Part shown: piece by piece, positions 1 through 8,810 of the stretch
Position numbering within the stretch: the first letter of the stretch is position 1
How the letters are laid out: each line of letters starts with the position of its first letter
NCBI RefSeq assembly: GCF_002394865.1
Contig: NZ_DGUZ01000012.1
Coordinates: 1 to 55,728 of the forward strand
Direction: 5' to 3'
Source: Fibrobacter sp. UBA4297
GTDB taxonomy: Bacteria; Fibrobacterota; Fibrobacteria; Fibrobacterales; Fibrobacteraceae
Length of the DNA stretch: 55,728 nucleotides
Notes under the pieces: model-generated
Seen by the model: only the letters and a program-made list of their open reading frames with translations
Databases searched by the model: none
Told to the model about the DNA's origin: nothing
Program-made: the position numbers and the translations under genes

Positions 1-1594
1 CAAGAACAAAGATTTCTCCTCCCTGAGCGATACTAGCCGCTTCGAGCACAAGGCTTACCGCTTCTGGAATCGTCATAAAGTAGCGGATGATTTCGGGATG
101 AGTAACCGTAACAGGCTTGCCCTGTTCAATTTGGCGCTTAAACAGAGGGATTACACTACCGTTACTGCCAAGCACATTACCAAAACGAGTGACAACAAAT
201 TCAGTATTACTGTCTTTCTGCATAGACATGAAACGCACAATCATTTCGCAGCAACGTTTAGAGGCTCCCATAACGTTTGTCGGGTTCACGGCCTTGTCGG
301 TACTGATCATCACAAATTTTTTGACGTTATTGAACATGGCAAGGGTGGCCACGTTAAATGTTCCGATAACGTTGTTCTTAATCGCTTCCATCGGGTTGTT
401 TTCCATCAACGGTACATGCTTATGGGCTGCGGCATGGAAAATCACTTCCGGCTGGTAGGTCTTGAAAATCTGGTTCATGCGGAAATAGTCTCGAACGCTA
501 GCGATAAGCGTGACAAGGTTCAAAGACTTTCCGTATTCCATTACAAGTTCCTGCTGGATATCGTAAGCGTTGTTTTCGTAAATATCGACAATGATAATTT
601 GTTTAGGATTGTACTTTGCAATTTGACGAACAAGTTCACTACCGATGCTTCCTCCGCCACCGGTCACCATACAAACTTTATTTTCGATATAGGCGCGAAT
701 ATCCTTGTTGTCGAACTTGATTGGATCACGTCCAAGCAAGTCTTCGACCTTGATATCACGGATCTGAGTGGCAAAGCTGGTTGAACCGTCTCCGACATTG
801 GATGTATCTAAAATCGAGCCCACAAAAGGAAGAACCTTTACCGGGAGTCCGGTTTTACCGCACAAGTCCATGATGACCTGGCGATCTTTCGGCTGGCAGC
901 TCGGAATTGCAAAAAGGATCTGTTCGATTTCTTCTTGCTTTGCAATTTTGGGAATATCAGTAGTCGAGCCAGCAACGAGTACGCCTTCAAACATTTTGCC
1001 GATCTTATGGCGGTCGTCGTCTATGAGACAGATTGGATTAATCTTTGATGCGTTTGATGTGGCAACGCCGTTTTCTGCATCTTTTGCGCTGTTCTTGATT
1101 TCGTTGAGCAAAAGCATAGTGGCATTACCGGCACCGATAATCATGGTGCGTTTTTTTATTGCTTCTTTATGTCCGGTATTGACTAAGGAAATAAATGTTC
1201 TTCGGAACATGTAGCGGAAAAGGCACACGCCAAAGCTTGCAATAAAAGCATGTACGAGGGCAAACTCCCAATACAGCACGCCCCTCATTAAATAGAAGAC
1301 AAAATGGGTAACGATAAGTCCTGTAAAAACACCTTTAACGCAGCTCAAAAAATCATAGCGGTTCAAGTAGCGCCACAGCTTGTTGTATGCCCCAAAGAAA
1401 AGAAGCGCACTGAAGCACATGATGACGCTTAAAAAGAAAATGGAAAACTGGTCTGTTCTATCAATGGCGTTTGCATAAAGAGGCAATAAAAAATTGGCAA
1501 ATAGTCCAGCAACAACAACAATAAATGCATCCGCTAACGCCAAAACCCGTTTACGGATACGAAAATTGGAAAACAAGCTAACTACTTTGGACAT
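1..1594 (-). CDS. CapD/FlaA1-type nucleotide-sugar epimerase/dehydratase, 3' end outside window
   Basis: Membrane-anchored NDP-sugar dehydratase/epimerase of the WbpM/PglF/CapD type, which makes UDP-linked deoxy-amino sugars for capsule, O-antigen or glycoprotein assembly. I translated the frame from ATG at 1594 without a stop to the window edge (about 531 residues). The N-terminal 130 or so residues contain several hydrophobic helices. A CoA-binding-like Rossmann region follows, then a second Rossmann domain with TGGGGSIGS at 311-319. The short-chain dehydrogenase triad appears in the Ser-Met-Lys form typical of this family (STDKAVNPTNVMGASK, Met about 442, Lys about 446). Its upstream neighbour on the same strand is a Wzi-like gene, so a surface-polysaccharide locus is likely. 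The family is clear; the exact sugar product is not. Confidence 0.88.
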   Translation of the reverse strand, partial: MSKVVSLFSNFRIRKRVLALADAFIVVVAGLFANFLLPLYANAIDRTDQFSIFFLSVIMCFSALLFFGAYNKLWRYLNRYDFLSCVKGVFTGLIVTHFVFYLMRGVLYWEFALVHAFIASFGVCLFRYMFRRTFISLVNTGHKEAIKKRTMIIGAGNATMLLLNEIKNSAKDAENGVATSNASKINPICLIDDDRHKIGKMFEGVLVAGSTTDIPKIAKQEEIEQILFAIPSCQPKDRQVIMDLCGKTGLPVKVLPFVGSILDTSNVGDGSTSFATQIRDIKVEDLLGRDPIKFDNKDIRAYIENKVCMVTGGGGSIGSELVRQIAKYNPKQIIIVDIYENNAYDIQQELVMEYGKSLNLVTLIASVRDYFRMNQIFKTYQPEVIFHAAAHKHVPLMENNPMEAIKNNVIGTFNVATLAMFNNVKKFVMISTDKAVNPTNVMGASKRCCEMIVRFMSMQKDSNTEFVVTRFGNVLGSNGSVIPLFKRQIEQGKPVTVTHPEIIRYFMTIPEAVSLVLEAASIAQGGEIFVL

Positions 1595-1666
1595 ACCAAA
1601 TCCCTACAGATTTATTAAAATCTAGTTGCGAAAGCAACATTATGATTATAAAATAGTTACAAAAGA

Positions 1667-3157
1667 CTACCAATGCAAGGTAGAACGCACAAAAGCACCC
1701 CTAATTTCGCCAAAAATCAGCTCAAATTCAAAAGAGGCGTGTCTGCCGCCATAGCTGATGGATGGGGAAATCGTGTATTGCAAGGGAGCCTTGTCTATAA
1801 ATTTTTTCCGCTGAGTCTTATATGGGTCGTTAATATCGCTGCCGTAATCCACCCCTTTCCAGAGCCACTTGTTGTGCAGGCTAAAGAAAAAACTTGATGA
1901 TGCGTTCCAGAAAAGGCGGCTGTAAAGCGTCCAGTCGATAGCTAGAGAGTTCGGGCCGTTGGGGTTTCCGAGCGGAAGGCCGAGGTGCGCCATTTGTCCC
2001 TGAGCGGTGTCGTAATGGCAGTATGTAAACGGTTCTACGCGTGCGATTTCGGCGATTGTTCCGAGTTGCAAGGGCTTGCCTTTAACCTCCATATCTCGAG
2101 CGACTTGGACACCAAGCATGGCTGCCCAGCGGTTGTTGCTATAGCGGTTCTGGTAAACGGCGTAAGGCGATTCCATGTCGTCCAGGAAAAATTCACCGTA
2201 TATACGGGCCATCTTGAATAGCTGGATGTTCATGTCGATGGCTAGAGCCCCGTTATTCACGCGTTCGGAGTAGTTCCCTTTTTCAATAAACAGCGGTGCT
2301 ATAGGAACGAACAGCCAAGGCTTATTCTCGTTGTAAAGAATTTGAATTTCAGAAATGCCTAGTGTGAAATTCTTGAAGGAGAGCTCGTAACGATGTGCAT
2401 AGAGGTTGCGGTCGTTCAGGTTGTCTTTGCTGTAGCTCCAGGAATTTACACGGAGATCTGCGTATACACTGTAGATGCGCAACGGACCAAATGTGAGGTC
2501 GAGCGAGAGCATATTGTACGGGAGCGCAAACTGGTTGAGCGAAAGATTGTTGTAGTAGCCTGGGCCCCAATGTAAAACATCGCGAGCGAGCTGGAGTCTT
2601 GCCCATGCGTAGTTTAGAGCTAAGTGTGCGCGGTAGCGTGAAAAACTGACGTAATCAATTCCGCCGTCACCTTTGTCTTTTTTCTGGACGTCAAAGACTT
2701 CGTGGTCGTAGCTTTTGGGTTTCTTGGCGGCATGGCCTTCTGAGTACATTCTTGCATCGAGATCGAAGTCGAGTGAATCGGCAAAACCGCGGATGAAAAG
2801 GCCTCCATCGATTGATGGCCAAATAGTATCACCGAGTGCAGACGAAGACTTGTAGTCTATGCCAAGAATCGGGCTTACCGCAATAGCAAACTTGTGCGAG
2901 GAATTGCTATCGCTTTCAAAGAATGCCATCGCGTTTTTGTGATTCTTGTAAAAATCTTTTTGGAACGTTGTATCGCGCCGAGGATAGGTGAAAAAGTGGT
3001 TCCCCTCGCCTATTGTTTGACGATGGTATTCAAAAAGCATCGGTGCGTAATCGAGCCCGCGCAGGTTACGAGTGCGTTCAGAACTGATTACAGGAGAACG
3101 ACCGGTTTCGGCAAAAACCATCGTTGCTAAAATAAGGCCTGTGAAAATAGCTTTCAT
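1667..3157 (-). CDS. Wzi-like outer-membrane beta-barrel, capsule assembly family
   Basis: Probable exported beta-barrel related to Wzi, the outer-membrane lectin that helps attach capsule. The chosen ATG at 3157 follows an SD GGAGGGG and begins a clean signal peptide (KAIFTGLILATMVFA). An in-frame TTG at 3175 would place the SD inside the gene and is rejected. The 496-residue protein alternates polar and aromatic residues as barrels do and ends in Trp. The segment WGPGYYNNLSLNQFALPYNM, followed by a LDLTFGPLRIYS strand, resembles the core of Caps_assemb_Wzi proteins. It starts 18 nt after coaX and precedes the CapD-like gene by about 70 nt, which supports a polysaccharide role. The family call rests on motif resemblance only; a generic porin-like barrel is the alternative. 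Confidence 0.66.
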   Translation of the reverse strand: MKAIFTGLILATMVFAETGRSPVISSERTRNLRGLDYAPMLFEYHRQTIGEGNHFFTYPRRDTTFQKDFYKNHKNAMAFFESDSNSSHKFAIAVSPILGIDYKSSSALGDTIWPSIDGGLFIRGFADSLDFDLDARMYSEGHAAKKPKSYDHEVFDVQKKDKGDGGIDYVSFSRYRAHLALNYAWARLQLARDVLHWGPGYYNNLSLNQFALPYNMLSLDLTFGPLRIYSVYADLRVNSWSYSKDNLNDRNLYAHRYELSFKNFTLGISEIQILYNENKPWLFVPIAPLFIEKGNYSERVNNGALAIDMNIQLFKMARIYGEFFLDDMESPYAVYQNRYSNNRWAAMLGVQVARDMEVKGKPLQLGTIAEIARVEPFTYCHYDTAQGQMAHLGLPLGNPNGPNSLAIDWTLYSRLFWNASSSFFFSLHNKWLWKGVDYGSDINDPYKTQRKKFIDKAPLQYTISPSISYGGRHASFEFELIFGEIRGAFVRSTLHW

Positions 3158-3175
3158 TTTCCCCTCCGAGTTCAA

Positions 3176-4000
3176 TTATTCTTCGGCGTCTTTGTCAATG
3201 ACTTCCGCCGCGGAATCGCCATGAAGCGCAACCAGACGAATGCCATCAAGTGTCAAATACGGATCGTAAGTATCGATTATTTTTGTATGGCTTGCAATCG
3301 TGCGTCCCCAGCCACCCGTTGCAAAAACTGGAACATCCTTCTTACCCATCTCCTGCTTAATTTTTGCAACAAGCGTTTCGAGTTCCGCCATAAAGCCGAA
3401 CAAAAGCCCCGCTCGGATAGCATCGTCCGTATTATTAGCAATAAGGCGCTTGGGCCATTCGATGCTCACCGGCAAGAGTCGGGCTGCCTTTTGCGTTAGG
3501 ACGTCAAGACTTGCGCTAATGCCAGGAATGATGATCCCTCCAGCAAATCCGCCATCCTTCATCACATCAAAAGTGGTCGCCGTTCCCATATCGATGACAA
3601 TAGCATCTGTCAAGCCGCGTTCTTTGAGTGCAATGATATTGCAGAGTCTATCTGCACCAAGCGTGCTCGGATTTGGGTATGCAATTGGGCAACTGAGGCA
3701 GTTGGTCGAACTGACCACCTGTACAGGGCGTTTGAGGAGTGTTTGCAATGCTTTGACCCATGGGCGTTCAAGAGATGGCACCACGGTAGAAAGCCCGACA
3801 TGCGTTACGGATTCAAGTTTAATCTTAGAAAGATGAATGAGGCCACCCACGCGGTTCATCACTTCATCAGAAGTTGTTTCCTTGCGAGTGGTGAGTCTCC
3901 AGTGATCTACAACTTTGTCGCCCTTATATATTCCAAGGACTGTGTGCGTATTGCCCACATCGACCACAAACGACAACGCATTCTTTAAATTCTTTTTCAT
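3176..4000 (-). CDS. coaX: Type III pantothenate kinase
   Basis: Catalyses ATP-dependent phosphorylation of pantothenate, the first step of coenzyme A synthesis, in the cytoplasm. The 274-residue length fits the family. The ASKHA-fold signatures are present: DVGNTHT at 14-20 (phosphate loop), GADR at 115-118 (pantothenate/dimer site) and DMGTATTFD at 137-145. No good Shine-Dalgarno precedes the ATG; the region upstream is a repeat element. Type III enzymes are insensitive to CoA feedback and need a monovalent cation (family knowledge). The Wzi-like gene starts 18 nt downstream, so the two are probably cotranscribed although functionally unrelated. Confidence 0.93.
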   Translation of the reverse strand: MKKNLKNALSFVVDVGNTHTVLGIYKGDKVVDHWRLTTRKETTSDEVMNRVGGLIHLSKIKLESVTHVGLSTVVPSLERPWVKALQTLLKRPVQVVSSTNCLSCPIAYPNPSTLGADRLCNIIALKERGLTDAIVIDMGTATTFDVMKDGGFAGGIIIPGISASLDVLTQKAARLLPVSIEWPKRLIANNTDDAIRAGLLFGFMAELETLVAKIKQEMGKKDVPVFATGGWGRTIASHTKIIDTYDPYLTLDGIRLVALHGDSAAEVIDKDAEE

Positions 4001-4020
4001 TGCAATGAAAGATAGTAATA

Positions 4021-4130
4021 ATCAATTAGTTATTGGTTGATGGTTATTGGTCATTGGTTTTTATAATCGCAGCATAGCTGCCAAATTAAAAACTAATAAC
4101 TAAAGACTAATGACTATTGACTAGTTTAAA
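4021..4130. repeat. Mirrored degenerate tandem-repeat element, copy 1
   Basis: Left arm (about 4026-4062) is a run of short units such as TTAGTTATTGG, TTATTGG and TCATTGG. A small hairpin GCAGCATAGCTGC follows. The right arm (about 4085-4127) carries the complementary units AACTAATAAC, GACTAATGAC and TATTGACTAG. The element lies between coaX and thiE, and its right arm runs into the last codons of thiE. Confidence 0.75.
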
Positions 4131-4745
4131 AAAAGCCTGCTTCAATTCTCGTGTTGCTTTTTCCGGGTCCGCCGCCTTCATAATGGCCGAAACCGCGCAA
4201 ATGCCAGAAATTCCTGAGCTCTTGAGCACATCGATATTGTCTTTATTGAGCCCGCCAATCGCATTCACCTTAATCGGTACGGCTTTGACAATTGCCTTGA
4301 GCGTATCGACACTTGTGAGAATTGTGACTACTTTAGTAGTCGTCGGATAAATTGCACCAACGCCTAGATAATCCGCACCTTGTTCGTAAGCCTCCAAAGC
4401 CTGAGGTACAGTCTTCGTCGTCGCTCCGATTATTTTATCTTCACCCATCAGCTGGCGGGCGATTTTCACGGGCATGTCAGTTTGACCAACATGTACGCCT
4501 TCGGCATCGATTGCAAGAGCTACATCGACTCGGTCATCAATAATCAATGGGACATTGTAACGCTTGGTTATTTCGTGTGTCGCTGTCGCAAGCTCCATGT
4601 ATTCTCGCGTAGAGCGGTTCTTTTCGCGGAGCTGGATTAGCGTTGCTCCGCCTTTGCAGGCTGCTTCTACAGTAGGCAAAAAACGTTCTGCTGGCACGCT
4701 TGTGCTATCGGTAATGAAATAGAGCGTAGTATCAAGATTTTTCAT
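4107..4745 (-). CDS. thiE: Thiamine phosphate synthase
   Basis: Joins HMP-pyrophosphate and thiazole phosphate to give thiamine phosphate. The 212-residue TIM barrel has the expected landmarks: QLREK at 39-43, IDDRVDVALA followed by DAEGVHVGQTDMP (substrate and Mg site), GATTKT, the loop GVGAIYPTTTK, and the phosphate-binding AIGGLN. The enzyme therefore looks intact. It stands apart from the thiSFGH operon. The final residues LVNSH and the stop codon are written by the flanking tandem-repeat element, so the C-terminus appears to have been rewritten by the repeat. No clear SD precedes the ATG. A second, degenerate family member lies at 40179-40775. Confidence 0.93.
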   Translation of the reverse strand: MKNLDTTLYFITDSTSVPAERFLPTVEAACKGGATLIQLREKNRSTREYMELATATHEITKRYNVPLIIDDRVDVALAIDAEGVHVGQTDMPVKIARQLMGEDKIIGATTKTVPQALEAYEQGADYLGVGAIYPTTTKVVTILTSVDTLKAIVKAVPIKVNAIGGLNKDNIDVLKSSGISGICAVSAIMKAADPEKATRELKQAFFKLVNSH

Positions 4746-4887
4746 GTTTTTAAAGGTAGAAAAAATTGCTCTACTTTGGAATAGAACAGCTTAAAGCTTG
4801 AAATCTGTGCGTTTTCTCACGTTTGTTACTTTTTTATCACGAAAATATGTCGCGACCTGTTTTGGTTATCTATTTTTATAAAAAATG

Positions 4888-4900
4888 GGACGAATCGTCC
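4888..4900. promoter_or_regulatory. 13-bp perfect inverted repeat upstream of pilin gene
   Basis: GGACGA-A-TCGTCC is a perfect 6+1+6 palindrome about 22 bp before the pilin ATG. The spacer is too short for an RNA hairpin, so a protein-binding site is the more natural reading. No repressor is identified. Confidence 0.35.
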
Positions 4901-4922
4901 TACAGACATATGGAGCGATACT

Positions 4923-5690
4923 ATGAAACCGATGAATTCAAAGAGGGGTATTACCCTCATGGAGCTTATGGTGGTTATCGCAATTATGGGCATCCTATCC
5001 ACCGTTGCTATGCCGAAACTTTTTGGTTTTGGTGAAAAGGCTCGTGAAAAAATCGACTTAATGAAACTTTACGACCTCAGAAACGCCATCAATTTGGCGC
5101 TTATTGAGGATGGCGATGCCATGACTCACTATACACCTGTTAAGAAGCAGGATGACAATGCAAAAAATGCTCTCTTGACTAGACTTGTCAATGGTCTTAA
5201 ATCCGACCGTGGTGCAACGTTGTTTGTGATTGAACTACATAAAACATTGTCAATCAATGTTCAGGGAAGCCATGGTAGCGCAAACAACGCAAACAACATT
5301 TGTGAAATGATAGGATACGACGGCACGTTCTATTCGGCTCTAAAGGACGCGAACTTTGAAGGCGTTGCCGATATCATTGCCGATAGAATTTGGAAAAAAG
5401 AGAGTGAAGGATCGGAGACTTACACATCCATACCATGGAGAGATAATAATGGATTATGGTATCGAACGGCTCCTAAAAAACAGCTGTTCCAAAGCCGAGC
5501 ACTCAATCACGGTAAGATAAATGACAATACTCGCTATACCGTCAGTGTTCGTTGGTCCGACCCAAAAAATCCAGGATATTCAGTGGAAGTATACATGATT
5601 GAAAACGGACATAATTGGAATTCAGCTTATCTATCCGATAACGGAACCTGTTTCTCCACTTATGGTCGAAAAGCATGTTCCAAGAAGTAA
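4923..5690 (+). CDS. Type IV pilin / pseudopilin-like protein
   Basis: 255-residue prepilin. The type III leader peptide is MKPMNSKRG followed by ITLMELMVVIAIMGILSTVA: prepilin peptidase would cut after Gly, and Glu5 of the mature chain is present. The hydrophobic helix continues into an amphipathic alpha-1 segment (KAREKIDLMKLYDLRNAINLAL). The C-terminus ends with a paired-cysteine motif TCFSTYGRKAC, nearly the same as in the convergent gene at 5785-6513. The start is supported by an SD-like GGAGCG upstream. It is followed by a strong terminator. The product could be a pilus subunit or a minor pseudopilin of a type II-like system; no other pilus genes are adjacent. Confidence 0.85.
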   Translation: MKPMNSKRGITLMELMVVIAIMGILSTVAMPKLFGFGEKAREKIDLMKLYDLRNAINLALIEDGDAMTHYTPVKKQDDNAKNALLTRLVNGLKSDRGATLFVIELHKTLSINVQGSHGSANNANNICEMIGYDGTFYSALKDANFEGVADIIADRIWKKESEGSETYTSIPWRDNNGLWYRTAPKKQLFQSRALNHGKINDNTRYTVSVRWSDPKNPGYSVEVYMIENGHNWNSAYLSDNGTCFSTYGRKACSKK

Positions 5691-5697
5691 TAAAAGT

Positions 5698-5724
5698 GCC
5701 TCGGACAAAATCCGAGGCTTTTTT
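5698..5724 (+). terminator. Rho-independent terminator after pilin gene
   Basis: The stem GCCTCGGA/TCCGAGGC (8 bp, loop CAAAA) is followed directly by six T. Confidence 0.9.
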
Positions 5725-5784
5725 ATCCATCCTTTGACTGCTTCAATAAGTAACAATGCTTTTTAGACGTTGCTACTAATCATC

Positions 5785-6513
5785 CTATTTGTTTTTACAA
5801 GCGGAATCACCCAATGTTGAAAAACAAGTGCCATATTTTCCGCGTCCCGCATCATTCCAATCGCCGCCTATCCAGACAATAACATCTTTTGATGCTGGAT
5901 ATGAAACATTTTGTCCGTTTTCTTTTTTAGTTCCTACGTTCTGCCACTTTATTTTTACGCTATATGTTCCATTGTGCATTGCAGCCACGCCACCTTCAGA
6001 TATTTTTGTATTTAAAGACCTTGATTCAAAAGGTTTCTGAGAGCAAGTTCTTAATCCACCAGTCCCACCCCGTCCTAGCAAGCAACGAGCCATTACCTCA
6101 AAACCAGATTCTTTTAGAACATCAGCAAGAAAACCATTTTGGTAGGATTCATCCATATTTGCAGTTCCCTTTCGGTATCTTGGCGTTGTCTGAGCTACAT
6201 CGACACCAAACAAAGTCATTCCGCTTTTGTCCTTCAAATACATATCTAAAGTACAGGCTTCTTTACAAAGATCTCCCCAATTGCCGGTTGTTGCACCTGA
6301 AATCGAGGTGAATACGCTGTAATCATGTCCAACCAAATTTCTTTCAACGGCTTTCTTAATATTCCAAAGTTTTATCAAATCAAGCCGCTCTCTTGATCGT
6401 TCAACTACACCAAATAATTTTGGAACTGCAACTGTTGATAAAATCCCTAGAATTACGATGACAACCATTATCTCAATTAATGAGAAACCTGTGTTTTTTT
6501 TGGATGTATTCAT
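5785..6513 (-). CDS. Type IV pilin / pseudopilin-like protein, paralogue
   Basis: 242-residue prepilin, convergent with the pilin at 4923-5690 and its paralogue. The leader ends KKNTG and is followed by FSLIEIMVVIVILGILSTVA, with Glu5 conserved and the same KLFGVVERSRERLDLIKLWN amphipathic helix. The middle part differs, with two cysteines in LCKEACTLD. The C-terminus repeats the paralogue's signature as TCFSTLGDSAC. The two ends suggest a disulfide-bounded loop like the D-region of type IV pilins (inference). An AGGGAGCG stretch precedes the ATG as SD. No pilus assembly genes are nearby, so the export machinery must be encoded elsewhere. Confidence 0.85.
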   Translation of the reverse strand: MNTSKKNTGFSLIEIMVVIVILGILSTVAVPKLFGVVERSRERLDLIKLWNIKKAVERNLVGHDYSVFTSISGATTGNWGDLCKEACTLDMYLKDKSGMTLFGVDVAQTTPRYRKGTANMDESYQNGFLADVLKESGFEVMARCLLGRGGTGGLRTCSQKPFESRSLNTKISEGGVAAMHNGTYSVKIKWQNVGTKKENGQNVSYPASKDVIVWIGGDWNDAGRGKYGTCFSTLGDSACKNK

Positions 6514-6550
6514 AATCGCTCCCTTTTTTTCTTAAATATAGGTATTCACA

Positions 6551-6589
6551 AAAAAAAGCACCTTTTTCATATTGAAAATGGCGCTTTTT
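6551..6589 (-). terminator. Terminator after thiH
   Basis: A long A/T-rich hairpin, AAAAAGCACC...TGGCGCTTTTT, with two mismatches in a 17-bp stem. On the minus strand it ends the thi operon transcript; its T-tracts make it plausible in both directions. Confidence 0.65.
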
Positions 6590-6624
6590 AGGAATCAAAT
6601 GTGAGCTAAATCATTTTTTCACAT

Positions 6625-7890
6625 TTACACATACAGGTAATCGTTCAGCACGGGCTGCATGCCTTCGCTACTCATGTCGGCGTACATCTTGTCGATGCTG
6701 CGACCGTCATTGATTTCGAACTGTTCGTCGCCGCCTTCCCCGTCATCATGACCGCTGTATTTGCTTTCGTGGTCGCCAATGCCGGTCGAAACGCCTGCAG
6801 AAATCTTCGTGGCGGCGATTTTTACGATGCCATTGCGGAATTCCTTGCTTTCGCGGCTAGAGACTGTAATCCCCACAAACGGAAGGAAAATGCGGTAGGC
6901 GCAGAGCACCTGGCAGAGTTCCTTTTCGTGAACATCGAGCGGGCTGATTTTTTCGTTGTTCACAATCGGACGGAGACGCGGGCAGCTAAGGCTCATTTCG
7001 GCATGCGGATACTTCTTTTGCAAGTAGTAAACATGCAGAGCGCTTGCGAGAGCGTCACGGCGGAAATCCGAAAGTCCGAGAAGTGCAGAGAATCCGCAAC
7101 CACGCATGCCTCCCATGAGGGCGCGTTCCTGAGAATCGAAGCGGTACGGGAATACGCGCTTGTGGCCGAGTAAGTGAAGCTGTTCGTAACGCTTGCGGTC
7201 GTACGTTTCCTGGAACACAGTCACGTAATCGACGCCGCATTCGTGCAAATACTTGTATTCATCGACATTCACCGGGTAAACTTCAACGCCTACGAGCTTG
7301 AAGTACTTACGGGCAAGCTTACAAGCTTCACCGATGTATTCGACACTGCTTTTGGCGCGGCTTTCGCCGGTGAGCAACAAGACTTCTTCCATGCCGCTAT
7401 CGGCGATGACCTTCATCTCGTGCTCGATTTGTTCCATGTTCAGCTGCATACGCTTGATGTGGTTGTAGCAGTTGAATCCGCAATAGACGCAGTAGTTTTC
7501 ACAGTAGTTCGCGATGTAGAGCGGCGTAAAGAGATAGACGTTGTTGCCGAAATGGCGACCCGTCTCAATCTTTGCCTTGGCGGCCATCTGCTCAAGGAAC
7601 GGAGCCGCAGCCGGTGAAAGCAAAGCCTTGAAATCTTCGATAGAACAGGTGTCGTGCTGCAATGCAAACTGCACATCTCGTGCCGTATATTTGGATGCTT
7701 CGTAGCTATCAAATGCCGCAAGAACCTTGTCGCGGATGTCGGATTGAATCACTTCCATTCCCGGCAGGTATTCCATAATGTCCGTGCGGACAGACGGATC
7801 CGTTTCGATTCTGTGCTTGCGTTCTAGAGCCGCCGGCGAGAGATTCCCAGAATCAAAAAAGTAATTGTTGTCTTTGCGTTCTGTTGTCAT
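6625..7890 (-). CDS. thiH: 2-iminoacetate synthase (tyrosine lyase), radical SAM
   Basis: Cleaves tyrosine to dehydroglycine (2-iminoacetate) and p-cresol, supplying the C-N unit of the thiamine thiazole; this is the anaerobic counterpart of ThiO. The 421-residue protein has the radical-SAM cluster motif CENYCVYC (Cys130, 134, 137) and downstream features of the ThiH family, including the BATS-type C-terminal region. It is last in thiS-thiF-thiG-thiH, so TPP-riboswitch control is likely. It is separated from thiG by a 133-bp repeat element, and no SD is recognisable before its ATG; the repeat may have displaced it. Confidence 0.95.
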   Translation of the reverse strand: MTTERKDNNYFFDSGNLSPAALERKHRIETDPSVRTDIMEYLPGMEVIQSDIRDKVLAAFDSYEASKYTARDVQFALQHDTCSIEDFKALLSPAAAPFLEQMAAKAKIETGRHFGNNVYLFTPLYIANYCENYCVYCGFNCYNHIKRMQLNMEQIEHEMKVIADSGMEEVLLLTGESRAKSSVEYIGEACKLARKYFKLVGVEVYPVNVDEYKYLHECGVDYVTVFQETYDRKRYEQLHLLGHKRVFPYRFDSQERALMGGMRGCGFSALLGLSDFRRDALASALHVYYLQKKYPHAEMSLSCPRLRPIVNNEKISPLDVHEKELCQVLCAYRIFLPFVGITVSSRESKEFRNGIVKIAATKISAGVSTGIGDHESKYSGHDDGEGGDEQFEINDGRSIDKMYADMSSEGMQPVLNDYLYV

Positions 7891-7894
7891 TGCT

Positions 7895-8022
7895 TTAGTC
7901 GTTAGTCAATAGTCAATGGTCAATGTTAGGTTATAGGTTGTAGGCTATAGGGGTTAGGTTAGATAGGCACCTTCGGTGCAATTATTTTCCTAAAACCTAA
8001 GACCTAAAACCTAAGTCCTAAA
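7895..8022. repeat. Mirrored degenerate tandem-repeat element, copy 2
   Basis: TTAGG-type units (GTTAGGTTATAGGTTGTAGG and similar) run from about 7924 to 7965. The hairpin GCACCTTCGGTGC follows. Complementary units CCTAAAACCTAAGACCTAAA run to about 8022. It sits between the thiG stop and the thiH start inside one operon. Confidence 0.75.
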
Positions 8023-8023
8023 A

Positions 8024-8794
8024 TCAGTCCCTCAAAAAACCTGTGAGCGGATCGGATGCGGATGCTCCACGGGAAAGTACGCGGCCAAGCCCGGCGAGGT
8101 AAGCCTTGCGGCCAGCTTCGATAGCAAGCTTGAACGCCGATGCCATTTGCTGGAGGTCGCCAGCCGTTGCAAGAGCGGTGTTTGCCATAATAGCGGCAGC
8201 ACCCATTTCCATGGCAGCACAAGCTTCGGACGGTTTACCGATGCCAGCATCCACGATAATCGGGAGTTCGATTTCGTCAATCAAAATCTGGATAAAGTCT
8301 TTTGTGCAAAGGCCCTTGTTCGATCCAATCGGCGATGCAAGCGGCATCACGGCGGCTGCACCGGCGTTCACGAGATCGCGTGCCACGTTCAAATCCGGGT
8401 ACATGTACGGCATCACCACAAAGCCTTCCTTCGCAAGTGTTTCGGTCGCTTTGATGGTTTCGGCATTGTCCGGGAGCAAGTACTTGGTATCGCGCATGAT
8501 TTCGATTTTCACGAAGTCGCCGCAACCAAGTTCACGGGAAAGCCTTGCGATGCGGACTGCTTCTTCGGCATTGCGAGCGCCCGACGTATTCGGCAAAAGC
8601 GTAACGTTTTTCGGAATGTAATCGAGGATGTTTTCGTGTTCCTTCGTGTTTGCACGGCGAACGGCAAGCGTTACAATTTGAGCGCCTGCATCCTTGACCG
8701 CAGCTTCAATGAGCTTGAGGGAATACTTTCCAGAACCAAGAATAAAACGAGAATCAAATTCATGACCGCCAATAACAAGTTTGTCAGAATTCAT
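8024..8794 (-). CDS. thiG: Thiazole synthase
   Basis: Condenses 1-deoxy-xylulose 5-phosphate, dehydroglycine and ThiS-thiocarboxylate sulfur into the thiazole phosphate moiety. The roughly 256-residue TIM barrel shows LGSGKYS near the N-terminus and the Schiff-base lysine in DFVKIEI (Lys96 with the start used here). The later phosphate-site motifs PLASPIGSNKGL and VDAGIGKPSEACAAMEMGA are intact. Two in-frame ATGs exist (8800 and 8794). The second has an AAGGA spaced 7 nt, so it is preferred. It lies 16 nt downstream of thiF in the riboswitch operon. Confidence 0.95.
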   Translation of the reverse strand: MNSDKLVIGGHEFDSRFILGSGKYSLKLIEAAVKDAGAQIVTLAVRRANTKEHENILDYIPKNVTLLPNTSGARNAEEAVRIARLSRELGCGDFVKIEIMRDTKYLLPDNAETIKATETLAKEGFVVMPYMYPDLNVARDLVNAGAAAVMPLASPIGSNKGLCTKDFIQILIDEIELPIIVDAGIGKPSEACAAMEMGAAAIMANTALATAGDLQQMASAFKLAIEAGRKAYLAGLGRVLSRGASASDPLTGFLRD

Positions 8795-8810
8795 TTGCAT
8801 GTCCTTTATG

